A DNA stretch of 44,507 nucleotides from an uncultured Roseiflexaceae bacterium (lineage in GTDB: Bacteria; Chloroflexota; Chloroflexia; Chloroflexales; Roseiflexaceae): positions 1 through 44,507 of the forward strand of contig CALKHR010000138.1 in assembly GCA_937988885.1 (NCBI GenBank), in the 5' to 3' direction. The translations under genes were made by a program, and so were the position numbers. Position 1 is the first letter of the stretch. Every line of letters begins with the position of its first letter. Under the pieces are notes generated by a model. It did not search any database. It worked only from the letters and a program-made list of their open reading frames with translations, and was not told where the DNA came from. This document shows positions 16,798-24,733 of this stretch, one piece after another.

Positions 16798-17364
16798 ATG
16801 AGTTCATCATCCACATCCCTGATCGGACGAGCAAATGCCTGGACGGTCCAAACCCGCGAAGTTGTGTTTATGGCGATCGGCGCAGCGCTGTACGGCGTGC
16901 TCGGCTGGGCCACGTCGTTCCTACGCATCCCTGGCCCGTTCAACTCGTCGATCCGCCCGGCGGTCGTCATCCCAATGTTCTTCGGCGCGATCTTCGGCCC
17001 ATGGGTCGGTCTCTTCACAGGTTTCGCAGGCAACGTCATCATCGACCTGCTGTCGGGCTACGGCTTCTCGTGGAACTGGAGCCTGGGCAATGGCCTGTTG
17101 GGCCTGATCGCAGGCTTCGCGTTCGCCCGCGCCCGTGGCGATGAGTTGCCGAGCCTCAAGAGTGTGCTTCTCTGGTCGGCGATTGGCGTCCTGCTGGCCT
17201 TCCTGTTCAGCAGCGTCACTGACATCTGGGTGTACGACACGGAGCCAGCCCTGGTGCCGTTGCAGTACTTCCAGGTGATTGTGCCGAACCTGATCGCGGG
17301 TGCTATCCTGCTGCCGCTGCTCTACACTGCCTACAAGCAGGTCGAAGCGCGAAGCGGACGCTAA
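16798..17364 (+). CDS. ECF transporter S component, UPF0397-like
   Basis: 188 aa, integral membrane with about five or six helices and a polar N-terminus. The segment LRIPGPFNSSIRPAVVIPMF, then FGPWVGLFTGFAGNVIIDLL and a GYGFSWNWSLGNGLLGLIAG stretch, resembles the UPF0397 family, which is annotated in some databases as riboflavin- or pyrimidine-precursor-specific. It lies between the double ATPase and EcfT, the expected place for the substrate-binding subunit. AAGGAGG precedes the ATG. Substrate is not established by the sequence. Confidence 0.85.
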   Translation: MSSSSTSLIGRANAWTVQTREVVFMAIGAALYGVLGWATSFLRIPGPFNSSIRPAVVIPMFFGAIFGPWVGLFTGFAGNVIIDLLSGYGFSWNWSLGNGLLGLIAGFAFARARGDELPSLKSVLLWSAIGVLLAFLFSSVTDIWVYDTEPALVPLQYFQVIVPNLIAGAILLPLLYTAYKQVEARSGR

Positions 17365-17372
17365 ACAATTGC

Positions 17373-17398
17373 GCAGGGCCAACCTGTGTTGGCCCTGC
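17373..17398 (+). promoter_or_regulatory. Intercistronic hairpin between S component and EcfT
   Basis: A perfect 11-bp GC-rich stem (17373-17383 with 17388-17398) with a CTGT loop, 8 bp past the S-component stop and 24 bp before EcfT. Only two T follow, so it is more likely an mRNA-stabilising or attenuating element than a full terminator. Confidence 0.65.
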
Positions 17399-17422
17399 TT
17401 ACTCTCATCCAACGAGTAACCT

Positions 17423-18256
17423 ATGATCGCCTCTTTCAAGTATATCGATAAACCGACTATTATTCATCGGTTGGACCCCCGCACCAAGATCATTTTGCTA
17501 CTGTGCGTGGCGTTCACCGCCGCCTCGCTGCGCGATCTGCGAGCGCTGCTGATACTCTTGGGGTTGGCGATCATCTACTACTCACTGGCCCGCCTGCCGT
17601 GGCGCGCCACCCGCCAAGCCTGGCTGTTTATCTTGTTCTTCGTAGTGGTGTTAGTCGGCATTAACACGCTCATCCTCGGCAGTGGCACCGATACCGTCAC
17701 CGAAACCGTGATGTTCACGCTGCCCTTCGGCCTGAGCATCACTTGGGAGGCGTTGATCCAATCAACGGGCGTGATGTGCCGTATGCTCTGCGGCGCGTTT
17801 ATGGCGCTGCCGTTCACTTTCACCATCCCACCCACCCGTTTCGGCGTGTCGTTCCGTGGCCTGGGCCTCAGCGATAAAATCGCCTTCGCCATCGACCTGG
17901 CGTTGCGACTGGTGCCAACCTACGCCGCCGACTTCAGCAGCACGATCGACGCTCAACGCGCCCGTGGCTACGAGGTCGATAAAGTACGCGGCGGGTTGTT
18001 CGAGCGGGTACGCCGCCTTGCCCCGCTGGTGGTGCCTGTGACGATGAACGCAATCACGAGCGGCGAGGATATCACCAACGCGCTCGATATGCGCAGTTTC
18101 GGCCAGCAGCCCCGCACCTGGATCCACAAGCGCCCCTTAGCGCTGATCGACTGGGTGCTGATCGTCTTCGGCGTGCTGATGCTGATCGGCGGGATCGTGT
18201 GGCGAATCGTCACCGCTAGCCAGTTGTGGGTTCCGCCGTACCCCTTCGGTGGTTAA
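17423..18256 (+). CDS. ECF transporter transmembrane coupling protein EcfT
   Basis: 277 aa. N-terminal HRLDPRTKIILL is typical of EcfT/CbiQ proteins, followed by about five membrane helices. The cytoplasmic coupling region carries the first ATPase-contact motif as ARG in QRARGYEVDK; the second, usually ARG too, reads DMRSFG. These short helices dock onto the two ATPase domains. It is the last gene of the transporter unit. The ribosome-binding site is weak (GAG before the ATG), so translation may be coupled or limited by the preceding hairpin. Confidence 0.9.
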   Translation: MIASFKYIDKPTIIHRLDPRTKIILLLCVAFTAASLRDLRALLILLGLAIIYYSLARLPWRATRQAWLFILFFVVVLVGINTLILGSGTDTVTETVMFTLPFGLSITWEALIQSTGVMCRMLCGAFMALPFTFTIPPTRFGVSFRGLGLSDKIAFAIDLALRLVPTYAADFSSTIDAQRARGYEVDKVRGGLFERVRRLAPLVVPVTMNAITSGEDITNALDMRSFGQQPRTWIHKRPLALIDWVLIVFGVLMLIGGIVWRIVTASQLWVPPYPFGG

Positions 18257-18350
18257 GCCCCGCGTTGCACCGTAGCGACGCGCGTCCCCTCGCCTGTGCT
18301 CGCTCTTTTCACCAAACAAGTAGCAGTTGCGCTTGAGGAAGTGTTGTGCA

Positions 18351-18375
18351 TGGGGATTCCTGCGCGGCATCCCCA
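18351..18375. terminator. Hairpin between convergent ecfT and galM
   Basis: A 7-bp inverted repeat (18351-18357 with 18369-18375), loop 11 nt, in the 130 bp between the convergent ends of ecfT and galM. No T tract on either strand, so this is a weak call. Confidence 0.35.
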
Positions 18376-18386
18376 CGCGGTACGGG

Positions 18387-19442
18387 CTAGTCGGCTAGGC
18401 CGAAGCGGTAGATCGTGGTTTGGCGGTACGTCTCGCCAGGGCGCAGCACCGTGGTGGGGAACTGCGGCTGGTTCGGCGAATCGGGGAAATGCTCCATCTC
18501 CAGGCACAGGCCGGTGCGCTGCTCGTAGCGCTGGCGATCGATGCCGTCCAGCGTGCCATCGAGGAAGTTGCCCGAGTAGAACTGCACGCCCGGCTCGGTG
18601 GTGAACGCCTCCAGCACGCGCCCGCTGCTCGCCTCGTAGACGCGCGCCACCGGCCCCAGTTCGCCAGCGGGCTTGTCGAGCACCCAACAGTGATCATAAC
18701 CAATGCCGTTGCGGATCTGTTCATCGTCGGCGTTGATGCGCTCGCCGATGGGCGTGCTGCTGCGGAAGTCGAACGGCGTGCCCGCTACGTCCTGCAAATG
18801 GCCGAACGGGATCTGCGTCTTGTCGATCGGTACGAAGCGCGAGGCGTACAGCGTCAGCTCATGATTCAGGATGGTGCCGCCACCCGCCAGGTTGAAGTAG
18901 CTGTGATTGGTCAGATTCAGCACTGTGGCGCGATCGGTGGTGGCAGTATACTCAATGCGCAGTTCGTTCTGATCGGTGAGTGTGTAGACCACCGTTATGT
19001 CAAGATTGCCAGGATAGCCCTCCTCACCGTCGGCGCTGCGGTAGCGCAGGGTGAGCGCGGGGCCGTCGCTGCTCTCGCTGGCCGAGCCATCCCACACGCG
19101 GCGGTCGAAGCCCAGTGGGCCGCCGTGCAGGTGATTGGGGCCGTCGTTGCAGGCGAGTTGGTAGGTGGTGCCGTCGAGCGTGAAGTGCCCCTTGGCGATG
19201 CGGTTGCCGTAGCGCCCGATCAGCGCGCCGAAGAACGGGTGCGGGCCGAGGTACTGCTCAAGGTTGTCGAAGCCGAGCACGATATTGCCCAGGTTGCCGT
19301 GGCGGTCGGGCACGCGCAGGCCCGAGACGATGCCGCCGTAGGTGATGATGTCGGCCTCGATGCCCTGAGCGTTGCGCAGGCGGTAACGGTCGATGGCCAC
19401 GCCATCGGGGGTGGAACCGAACGGTTCGCGAATAATCGGCAT
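18387..19442 (-). CDS. galM: Aldose 1-epimerase (mutarotase)
   Basis: 351 aa, about the usual length for galactose mutarotases. The family motifs are present: NDGPNHLHGG and LTNHSYFNLAG, whose histidines act in catalysis, and FTTEPGVQFYSGN with the catalytic Glu. It interconverts alpha and beta anomers of aldoses. As the last gene of the arabinose operon it probably acts on L-arabinose, supplying the anomer used by the isomerase; specificity is inferred from position. AGAGG precedes the ATG. A large hairpin separates it from araA. Confidence 0.93.
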   Translation of the reverse strand: MPIIREPFGSTPDGVAIDRYRLRNAQGIEADIITYGGIVSGLRVPDRHGNLGNIVLGFDNLEQYLGPHPFFGALIGRYGNRIAKGHFTLDGTTYQLACNDGPNHLHGGPLGFDRRVWDGSASESSDGPALTLRYRSADGEEGYPGNLDITVVYTLTDQNELRIEYTATTDRATVLNLTNHSYFNLAGGGTILNHELTLYASRFVPIDKTQIPFGHLQDVAGTPFDFRSSTPIGERINADDEQIRNGIGYDHCWVLDKPAGELGPVARVYEASSGRVLEAFTTEPGVQFYSGNFLDGTLDGIDRQRYEQRTGLCLEMEHFPDSPNQPQFPTTVLRPGETYRQTTIYRFGLAD

Positions 19443-19455
19443 ACGTTGCCTCTTG

Positions 19456-19509
19456 ATCTAGCGCGAGTTCGCACCTTCCGGCACGAACTCGCGGCACGGT
19501 GCGCTAGAT
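19456..19509 (-). promoter_or_regulatory. Large bulged hairpin between araA and galM
   Basis: A perfect 10-bp inverted repeat (19462-19471 with 19484-19493, 12-nt loop) sits inside a 9-bp repeat (19456-19464 with 19501-19509). The arms share three bases, so the RNA can form a long bulged stem. The outer arm contains the araA stop codon. No T tract follows, so it may reduce galM expression or protect the araBDA message. Confidence 0.65.
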
Positions 19510-21009
19510 GCCCTTGGCGAGGTGATAGTACAGGTCGTTCCAGCGCAGTTCCTTCTTGAATGACGAGATCGTCGTCGAATTATCGATCAGAAGATACTCG
19601 ATTCCGGCGATCTCGGCAAAATCTTCGAGTTGCTCGGCGGTGACAGACAGGCTGAAGCCGGTGTGGTGCGCGCCACCCGCCAGAATCCAGGCCGCCGCGC
19701 CGATCTGCAAGTTCGGCTCGGGCACCCACAGCGCGCGGGCCACCGGCAGTTTGGGCAGCGGCTCGGCGGCGGGCACCGATTCGACTTTGTTGACGATCAG
19801 GCGGAAGCGGTTGCCCATATCGACCAGCGAGGCGTTGAGGGCCGGGCCAGTCTTGGAATCGAACACTAGGCGCACGGGGTCGGCCTTGCCGCCGATGCCC
19901 AGCGGGTGGATCTCCAACTTGGGCTTGGCGCTGGCGATCGAGGGGCAGATCTCGAGCATATGGGCGCCGAGGACTTGCATGCCGTCGGGGCTGAGGTGGT
20001 AGGTGTAGTCCTCCATAAACGAGGTGCCGATGTCGTTGCCCGCCGCCATCACCTTCATGGCCCGCACCAGCGCGGCGGTCTTCCAGTCGCCTTCCGCGCC
20101 GAAGCCGTAGCCGTCGGCCATCAGGCGCTGCGGGGCCAGGCCGGGCAGTTGCGCCAGGCCGTGCAGGTCCTCGAACGTGGTGGTGAAGCCCTTAAAGCCG
20201 CCGTCGGTCAGGAACTGCCGCAGCGCCGCCTCGATCCGTGCGCCGACCCGCAGCGATTCGTGCTGGTCGCCGCCAGGCCGCAGCGAGGGCACCACGTCGT
20301 ACTCGTCGAGGTACGCCTGCACGAGTTCATCGACCTGCGCATCGGAGACTTCGCGCATCACAGCGACCAGATCGCCGACGCCGTAGCCGTTGACGCTGTA
20401 GCCGAGCTGCATCTGCGCGCTGACTTTGTTGCCCTCGGTCACGGCCACCTGGCGCATGTTGTCGCCGAAGCGGGCGAACTTGGCGCCCTGCGCATCGTGC
20501 CAGGCCGCCGCCACACGCGTCCACGAGCCGAGCGTGGCCTGCACACCCGCATCCTGCCAGTGCCCGACCACCACCTTGCGCTCCAGGCGCATCCGGCTGC
20601 CAATGAACCCGAACTCGCGGTCGCCGTGGGCAGACTGGTTCAGGTTCATAAAGTCCATGTCGATCTCGGACCAGGGGATGTCGCGGTTGTACTGCGTGTG
20701 CAGATGAGCCAACGGCTTCTGCAAGGCGCGCAAGCCAGCGATCCACATCTTAGCGGGCGAGAAGGTGTGCATCCAGGCCACCAAGCCGATACACTGCGGG
20801 GCGGCGTTGGCCTCCAACGCGATCTGGTGAATGGCCTCTGGCGTGGTCAACACAGGCTTAAAGACCACGCGCACCGGGATGGCCTCCGACTCGTCGAAGG
20901 CGCGAGCGATCGCCTGAGAATGCTCAGCCACAAGTTCCAATGTTTCGGGGCCATACAGGTGTTGACTGCCGGTCACAAACCAGACCTCAAGGGATGATAG
21001 ATCGATCAT
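19504..21009 (-). CDS. araA: L-arabinose isomerase
   Basis: 501 aa, matching the 500-aa E. coli enzyme. It converts L-arabinose to L-ribulose in the cytoplasm with Mn2+. Family signatures: EVWFVTGSQHLYG at the N-terminus, GLVAWMHTFSPAKMWI, and the metal-site regions TSFMEDYTYHL, LEIHPLGIGGKADPVRL and GGAHHTGFS, carrying the conserved Glu and His ligands. It lies 45 bp after araD, with AAGGAG about 12 nt before the ATG. Part of araB-araD-araA-galM. Confidence 0.97.
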   Translation of the reverse strand: MIDLSSLEVWFVTGSQHLYGPETLELVAEHSQAIARAFDESEAIPVRVVFKPVLTTPEAIHQIALEANAAPQCIGLVAWMHTFSPAKMWIAGLRALQKPLAHLHTQYNRDIPWSEIDMDFMNLNQSAHGDREFGFIGSRMRLERKVVVGHWQDAGVQATLGSWTRVAAAWHDAQGAKFARFGDNMRQVAVTEGNKVSAQMQLGYSVNGYGVGDLVAVMREVSDAQVDELVQAYLDEYDVVPSLRPGGDQHESLRVGARIEAALRQFLTDGGFKGFTTTFEDLHGLAQLPGLAPQRLMADGYGFGAEGDWKTAALVRAMKVMAAGNDIGTSFMEDYTYHLSPDGMQVLGAHMLEICPSIASAKPKLEIHPLGIGGKADPVRLVFDSKTGPALNASLVDMGNRFRLIVNKVESVPAAEPLPKLPVARALWVPEPNLQIGAAAWILAGGAHHTGFSLSVTAEQLEDFAEIAGIEYLLIDNSTTISSFKKELRWNDLYYHLAKGI

Positions 21010-21054
21010 AGAGCGTCTTTACTCCTTGTTCAGTACAACAGACTCGTGGTTGTC

Positions 21055-21696
21055 TCACTGGCCGTAGACGTGGGTGTAGCGGTAGTGCAGTTTGGCGACA
21101 TCTTCCGGCGCGATCTCATCGGGCGTGCCGAGTTGCAGCGCGTACCACGTGGTGCGGGCCACATCCTCGGCCATCACAGCGGCCTTCACCGCCGCCCTGG
21201 CGTTCGGGCCGACCGTGAACACGCCGTGGTTCTTCAGCAGCACAGCGGGCGAGTTGCCGATGTGTTCGATCACCTGTTGGCCGATCTCCTCGCCGCCGAT
21301 CAGCGCGAAGCCCGCACAGGGGATCGGCCCGCCGAACTCGTCGGCCATGGCGGTGAGGTAGACCGGGATCGGGCGTCCCACTGCGGCGAACGCGGTGGCG
21401 AACGGCGAGTGCGTGTGCACAATCCCATTCACATCGGGGCGATGGCGGTAGATGTAGAGGTGGCTGGCCGTATCGGAGGATGGCTTCAGGTCGCCCTCGA
21501 TGATCGTGCCCTCCAGATTCACCACCACGTGATGCTCCGGGCGCAGATCCTCAAACATCACGCCGCTGGGCTTGATGACCACCAGGTCGGTCTCCGGATC
21601 GCGAGCGCTGATATTGCCGCTCGTCCAGGTCACCAGCCCGTTTTTGGGCAACTCCATGTGCAATTTGCAGAGTTGTTCTTTCAGTGCTTCGAGCAT
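21055..21696 (-). CDS. araD: L-ribulose-5-phosphate 4-epimerase
   Basis: 213 aa from the ATG at 21696 (AAGGA seven bases upstream); an in-frame start 11 codons earlier lacks a site. Class II aldolase fold. Zinc ligands are visible as HTH (H94 and H96) and the NHG His (H157). It converts L-ribulose-5-phosphate to D-xylulose-5-phosphate, the exit to the pentose phosphate pathway. Slightly shorter than E. coli AraD (231 aa). Lies between araB and araA. Confidence 0.95.
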   Translation of the reverse strand: MLEALKEQLCKLHMELPKNGLVTWTSGNISARDPETDLVVIKPSGVMFEDLRPEHHVVVNLEGTIIEGDLKPSSDTASHLYIYRHRPDVNGIVHTHSPFATAFAAVGRPIPVYLTAMADEFGGPIPCAGFALIGGEEIGQQVIEHIGNSPAVLLKNHGVFTVGPNARAAVKAAVMAEDVARTTWYALQLGTPDEIAPEDVAKLHYRYTHVYGQ

Positions 21697-21755
21697 AGTG
21701 CGTTCCTTAACGGAGGTCGAGCCGCCCATCCCGAGCGGCTCGACGGTGTGACGAA

Positions 21756-23438
21756 TTAAGCTTGGGCAAGGATCGATTCGCGCAGATGCTTGAGGCGTTT
21801 CATCACATCGTTGGCGCCGCGCCCAAAGTAGTCGTGGAGGGTGCGATATTCGGCGTACAGCTTGTCGTACACGGCTTGGTGCTCGGCGATCGGGGTGTAC
21901 GATTGCTCGTGCAGGTGGGCCATGTGCTTGGCCGCTTCGACAATGCTGTCGTAGCCGCCACCCGCCGAGCCAGCCGCCACAGCGCCGTGCATCGCCGAGC
22001 CGAGCGCGCCGCCCTGCGAGCTAGCCGCCCGTTTGATCGGTCGGCCCGTCACATCGGCGTAGATCTGCATCAGCATATGGTTGCGCTCGGGCAGGCCGCC
22101 CGTCGCCACGATCTCACTGATCGCCACGCCGTTGCTCTCGAACGTGTCGATGATCATTCGGGTGCCGTAGGCGGTCGCCTCGATCAGGGCGCGGTAGATC
22201 TCCTCTGGCTTGGTGGCGAGCGTCACACCCAGCAGCACACCGCTCAGGTCGGCATCGACCAGCACCGAGCGGTTGCCGTTCCACCAGTCGAGCGCCAGGA
22301 GGCCGCTCGCGCCAGGCTTGAGCGCGCTGGCCTTCTCTTCGAGCAGTTGGTGGATGCTGATGCCACGCTCGGCGGCGGCGCGCTCGTACGCGCCCGGCAC
22401 ACAGTTCTCCACAAACCACGCGAAGCCATCGCCCACACACGATTGCCCGGCCTCAAAGCCCGGAAAGCCCGGAATGATGCCATCCTGCACGAAGCCACAG
22501 ATGCCCGGCACCAGGCGCTCCTCCACGCCGTTCACCATGTGGCAGTTCGAAGTGCCCATGATGATCACCATACGTCCCGGCTCCGTCACGGTCGAGGCGG
22601 GCACGGCTACGTGCGCATCGACATTCGCCACCGCCACGGGAGTGCCGGGAAGCAGGCCCGTCCACTCGGCAGCCTTCGCCGAAATCCCGCCCGCTTTCGC
22701 GCCCAAGGGGTGCAGCGTGCGCGACATCTTCTCATCAACAATGTTTTCCAAGCGGGGATCGAGGGCCTTGAAGAAGGAGTTCGGGGGGAAACCATCGCGC
22801 TTCGACCACATGGCCTTGTAGCCAGCCGTGCACTCGTTGCGCGTCTCAACACCGGTCAACTGCCAAACCACCCAGTCGGCGGCTTCAATCAGCCGATCGG
22901 CGGCGGCGTAGACCTCGGGCGCCTCGTCGAGGATCTGCCAGGCCTTCGGGAAGAACCACTCCGAGCTGATCTTGCCGCCGTAGCGATCGAGGAAATCGTA
23001 GCCCAACTCACGAGCGATCTCGTTGAGCTTATTGGCCTCGGGCTGCGCCGCGTGATGCTTCCACAGCTTCACCCAGGCGTGCGGATGATTGCGCCACTCG
23101 TCGAGGAAACAGAGCGGCGTGCCATCGGCTTTGGTCGGCAGCATCGTGCAGGCCGTAAAGTCGATACCGATGCCCACCACATCGGCGGGATCGATGCCGC
23201 CCGCGCGCAGCACCGCCGGAATCGCGTTCTTAAACACCTCCAGGTAGTCGTTGGGATCTTGCAAGGCCCAGTCGGGTTCGAGGCGAATGGAAGTGCCTGG
23301 TAGCTGCTCGTCGATCACGCCGTTGGCATAGGCATGCACCGCAGATGCGATCTCCTCGCCTGTGGCAACATCGACGAGTAGCGCACGCCCCGACTCAGTA
23401 CCGAAATCCACGCCGATTGCGTACTTGCGACTACTCAC
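21756..23438 (-). CDS. araB: Ribulokinase
   Basis: 560 aa, FGGY carbohydrate kinase family, length typical for AraB. The N-terminal phosphate-binding motif GVDFGTESGRALLVD and GIGIDFTACTMLPTKADGTPL (which distinguishes ribulokinase from xylulokinase) are clear; the C-terminal domain has EIVATGGLPERNHMLMQIYAD. It phosphorylates L-ribulose using ATP. The start is GTG at 23438 with AGGAGG upstream. First gene of the arabinose operon, with a consensus promoter at 23528-23556 and an inverted repeat directly upstream of its -35 box. No arabinose transporter gene is in the operon. Confidence 0.96.
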   Translation of the reverse strand: MSSRKYAIGVDFGTESGRALLVDVATGEEIASAVHAYANGVIDEQLPGTSIRLEPDWALQDPNDYLEVFKNAIPAVLRAGGIDPADVVGIGIDFTACTMLPTKADGTPLCFLDEWRNHPHAWVKLWKHHAAQPEANKLNEIARELGYDFLDRYGGKISSEWFFPKAWQILDEAPEVYAAADRLIEAADWVVWQLTGVETRNECTAGYKAMWSKRDGFPPNSFFKALDPRLENIVDEKMSRTLHPLGAKAGGISAKAAEWTGLLPGTPVAVANVDAHVAVPASTVTEPGRMVIIMGTSNCHMVNGVEERLVPGICGFVQDGIIPGFPGFEAGQSCVGDGFAWFVENCVPGAYERAAAERGISIHQLLEEKASALKPGASGLLALDWWNGNRSVLVDADLSGVLLGVTLATKPEEIYRALIEATAYGTRMIIDTFESNGVAISEIVATGGLPERNHMLMQIYADVTGRPIKRAASSQGGALGSAMHGAVAAGSAGGGYDSIVEAAKHMAHLHEQSYTPIAEHQAVYDKLYAEYRTLHDYFGRGANDVMKRLKHLRESILAQA

Positions 23439-23527
23439 GTCGGAACCTCCTGGTATCTATCAAACCGAGCACAGGAGCACATACATTTGGGAACGCAGTG
23501 ATGTAATAGGGGAGGAAAAGTTTCGCT

Positions 23528-23556
23528 AGTATAGCACGCACATAGGAGAGCGTCAA
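23528..23556 (-). promoter_or_regulatory. araB promoter
   Basis: On the minus strand, TTGACG (23556-23551), 17-bp spacer, TATACT (23533-23528): 10 of 12 consensus bases. The 5' leader to the araB GTG is about 80 nt. Confidence 0.8.
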
Positions 23557-23592
23557 GCGTAAAATTTTCACAAATGTGCATAAATTTTACGC
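23557..23592. promoter_or_regulatory. Candidate operator: 11-bp perfect inverted repeat
   Basis: GCGTAAAATTT at 23557-23567 and its exact complement AAATTTTACGC at 23582-23592, 14-bp spacer. It abuts the araB -35 box. The spacer has a smaller palindrome, CACAAATGTG. A repressor bound here could block RNA polymerase at the araB promoter. The DeoR-family regulator next door is the obvious candidate. Confidence 0.7.
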
Positions 23593-23595
23593 ATT

Positions 23596-23633
23596 CGTGC
23601 AAAATTCCATGGTTTTCTATTGACCTTTGCACG
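23596..23633. promoter_or_regulatory. Candidate operator over the regulator promoter
   Basis: CGTGCAAA at 23596-23603 and its exact complement TTTGCACG at 23626-23633, 22-bp spacer. The right arm lies in the -35/-10 spacer of the regulator promoter, as expected for autorepression. Confidence 0.6.
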
Positions 23634-23648
23634 AGGCGAGCGTATAAT
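23620..23648 (+). promoter_or_regulatory. Promoter of the DeoR-family regulator
   Basis: TTGACC (23620-23625), 17-bp spacer, TATAAT (23643-23648): 11 of 12 consensus bases. Confidence 0.8.
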
Positions 23649-23713
23649 CAACGCACCGATTATGGCAAGTGCATGCGCTTGGAAGCACGGTCATCAGCGG
23701 AACGGAGCAGGAT

Positions 23714-24532
23714 GTGATACACCCCAAGCAACCGGATGAGCGAATTTCGCGCAAAACAGCACAACGTTCCGAACTGATTATGCAGGAACTCCTGCGGGCT
23801 GGCTCATTGAGTGTCGAGGACCTCGCGCAGCGGCTCGGCGTCGATGCTTCGACCATCCGTCGCGACCTGATCCGCCTGGAGCAGCGCCAATTGCTGAAAC
23901 GAGTCCACGGCGGCGCGATCCCGATCGATCCGTTCGCCAACAGCAGTCGCAGCGAGGATCTGTCGTTCCAGCGCAGCATGCAGCAACATATCGAGGAACA
24001 GACGCGCATCGCCTTGGCGGCCACACGGCTGATCGAGCCGGGCGACTCGATCGCGCTCTCACCAGGATCGGCCACCACGTATCTGGCGCGGGCCATCCGA
24101 CATCTGCCGATCACACGGCTGACGGTCGTGACGAATGCGATGAACATCGCGATGGAGTTATCGGGGGTGCTAAACATCACGCTGACGGTGGTGGGCGGCA
24201 TTATGCTCTCGGACTTTTTCGCCACCGTGGGGCCAATGGCCGAGCATAATCTGCACGAGTTGTACACCAATAAGGCGTTCATCAGCGCGCACGGGCTCAG
24301 CATCGAGCACGGGCTGACCGGGCCGAACCAACTCGAAGCGCTGACCTACCGCGCGATGATGCAGCGCGCCCGACAGACCATCGTGCTCGCCGACCACAGC
24401 AAGCTTGAGCATGTGGCGTTCTACCGCATCGCGCCCGTCACCGCCATGCAGACGCTGATCACCGACAGCGGCACACCTCCCGAGACGGTACACACCTTCG
24501 AGGAACACGGCGTCCAAGTGCACATCGTCTAA
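23714..24532 (+). CDS. DeoR/GlpR-family transcriptional regulator of the arabinose operon
   Basis: 272 aa from the GTG at 23714, chosen for GGAG six bases upstream; a GTG at 23669 would add 15 unconserved residues. N-terminal DeoR helix-turn-helix at about residues 17-65 (SVEDLAQRLGVDASTIRRDL, then LLKRVHGGA). The C-terminal DeoRC sensor domain has SIALSPGSATTYLARAI, the phosphate-sugar-binding-type loop, and IVLADHSKLEHVAFYRI. DeoR proteins usually respond to phosphorylated sugars. Divergent from araB with two inverted repeats between, so it probably represses both. Known arabinose regulators are usually AraC, GntR/LacI-type AraR or Nudix-type AraR, so a DeoR type is uncommon. Confidence 0.9.
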   Translation: MIHPKQPDERISRKTAQRSELIMQELLRAGSLSVEDLAQRLGVDASTIRRDLIRLEQRQLLKRVHGGAIPIDPFANSSRSEDLSFQRSMQQHIEEQTRIALAATRLIEPGDSIALSPGSATTYLARAIRHLPITRLTVVTNAMNIAMELSGVLNITLTVVGGIMLSDFFATVGPMAEHNLHELYTNKAFISAHGLSIEHGLTGPNQLEALTYRAMMQRARQTIVLADHSKLEHVAFYRIAPVTAMQTLITDSGTPPETVHTFEEHGVQVHIV

Positions 24533-24563
24533 GCGCGCGCACACCCCCTGCCTGCGGAAGAAC

Positions 24564-24597
24564 TCACCGTGTCACCAAGTCACCCTGTCACCTTGTC
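24564..24597 (-). repeat. AAGGTGAC-type octamer repeat, site 2
   Basis: On the minus strand four 8-bp units run in tandem, each carrying the core GGTGAC or a close form (including CTTGACAA and GGTGACAG, GGTGACTT, GGTGACAC). It lies between the DeoR-type regulator and the secreted protease gene, in the non-coding leader of the latter. Same family as sites at 142 and 38591. Confidence 0.65.
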
Positions 24598-24733
24598 AAG
24601 CTCCTCTCCCAATTCCTCCGAACAACCAAGGAAAGGTACCCCCAACAGCCTCCGTCTTGGAGGCAAGTTGTCTTGTGGCCGGATCCAGTTCACCCCATCC
24701 GTTGGCGCCCATACACGGGAAAGGAGCATTTCA

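Noticed and set aside
19906..20997. 363-codon open frame opposite araA, and 513-codon frame opposite araB (21762-23303)
   Set aside because: Both are antisense shadows of well-identified enzymes and have no ribosome-binding site or domain.
24569..24733. Upstream extension of the secreted protease by 55 codons
   Set aside because: It crosses the octamer repeats and would bury the signal peptide; the ATG at 24734 has AAGGAG.
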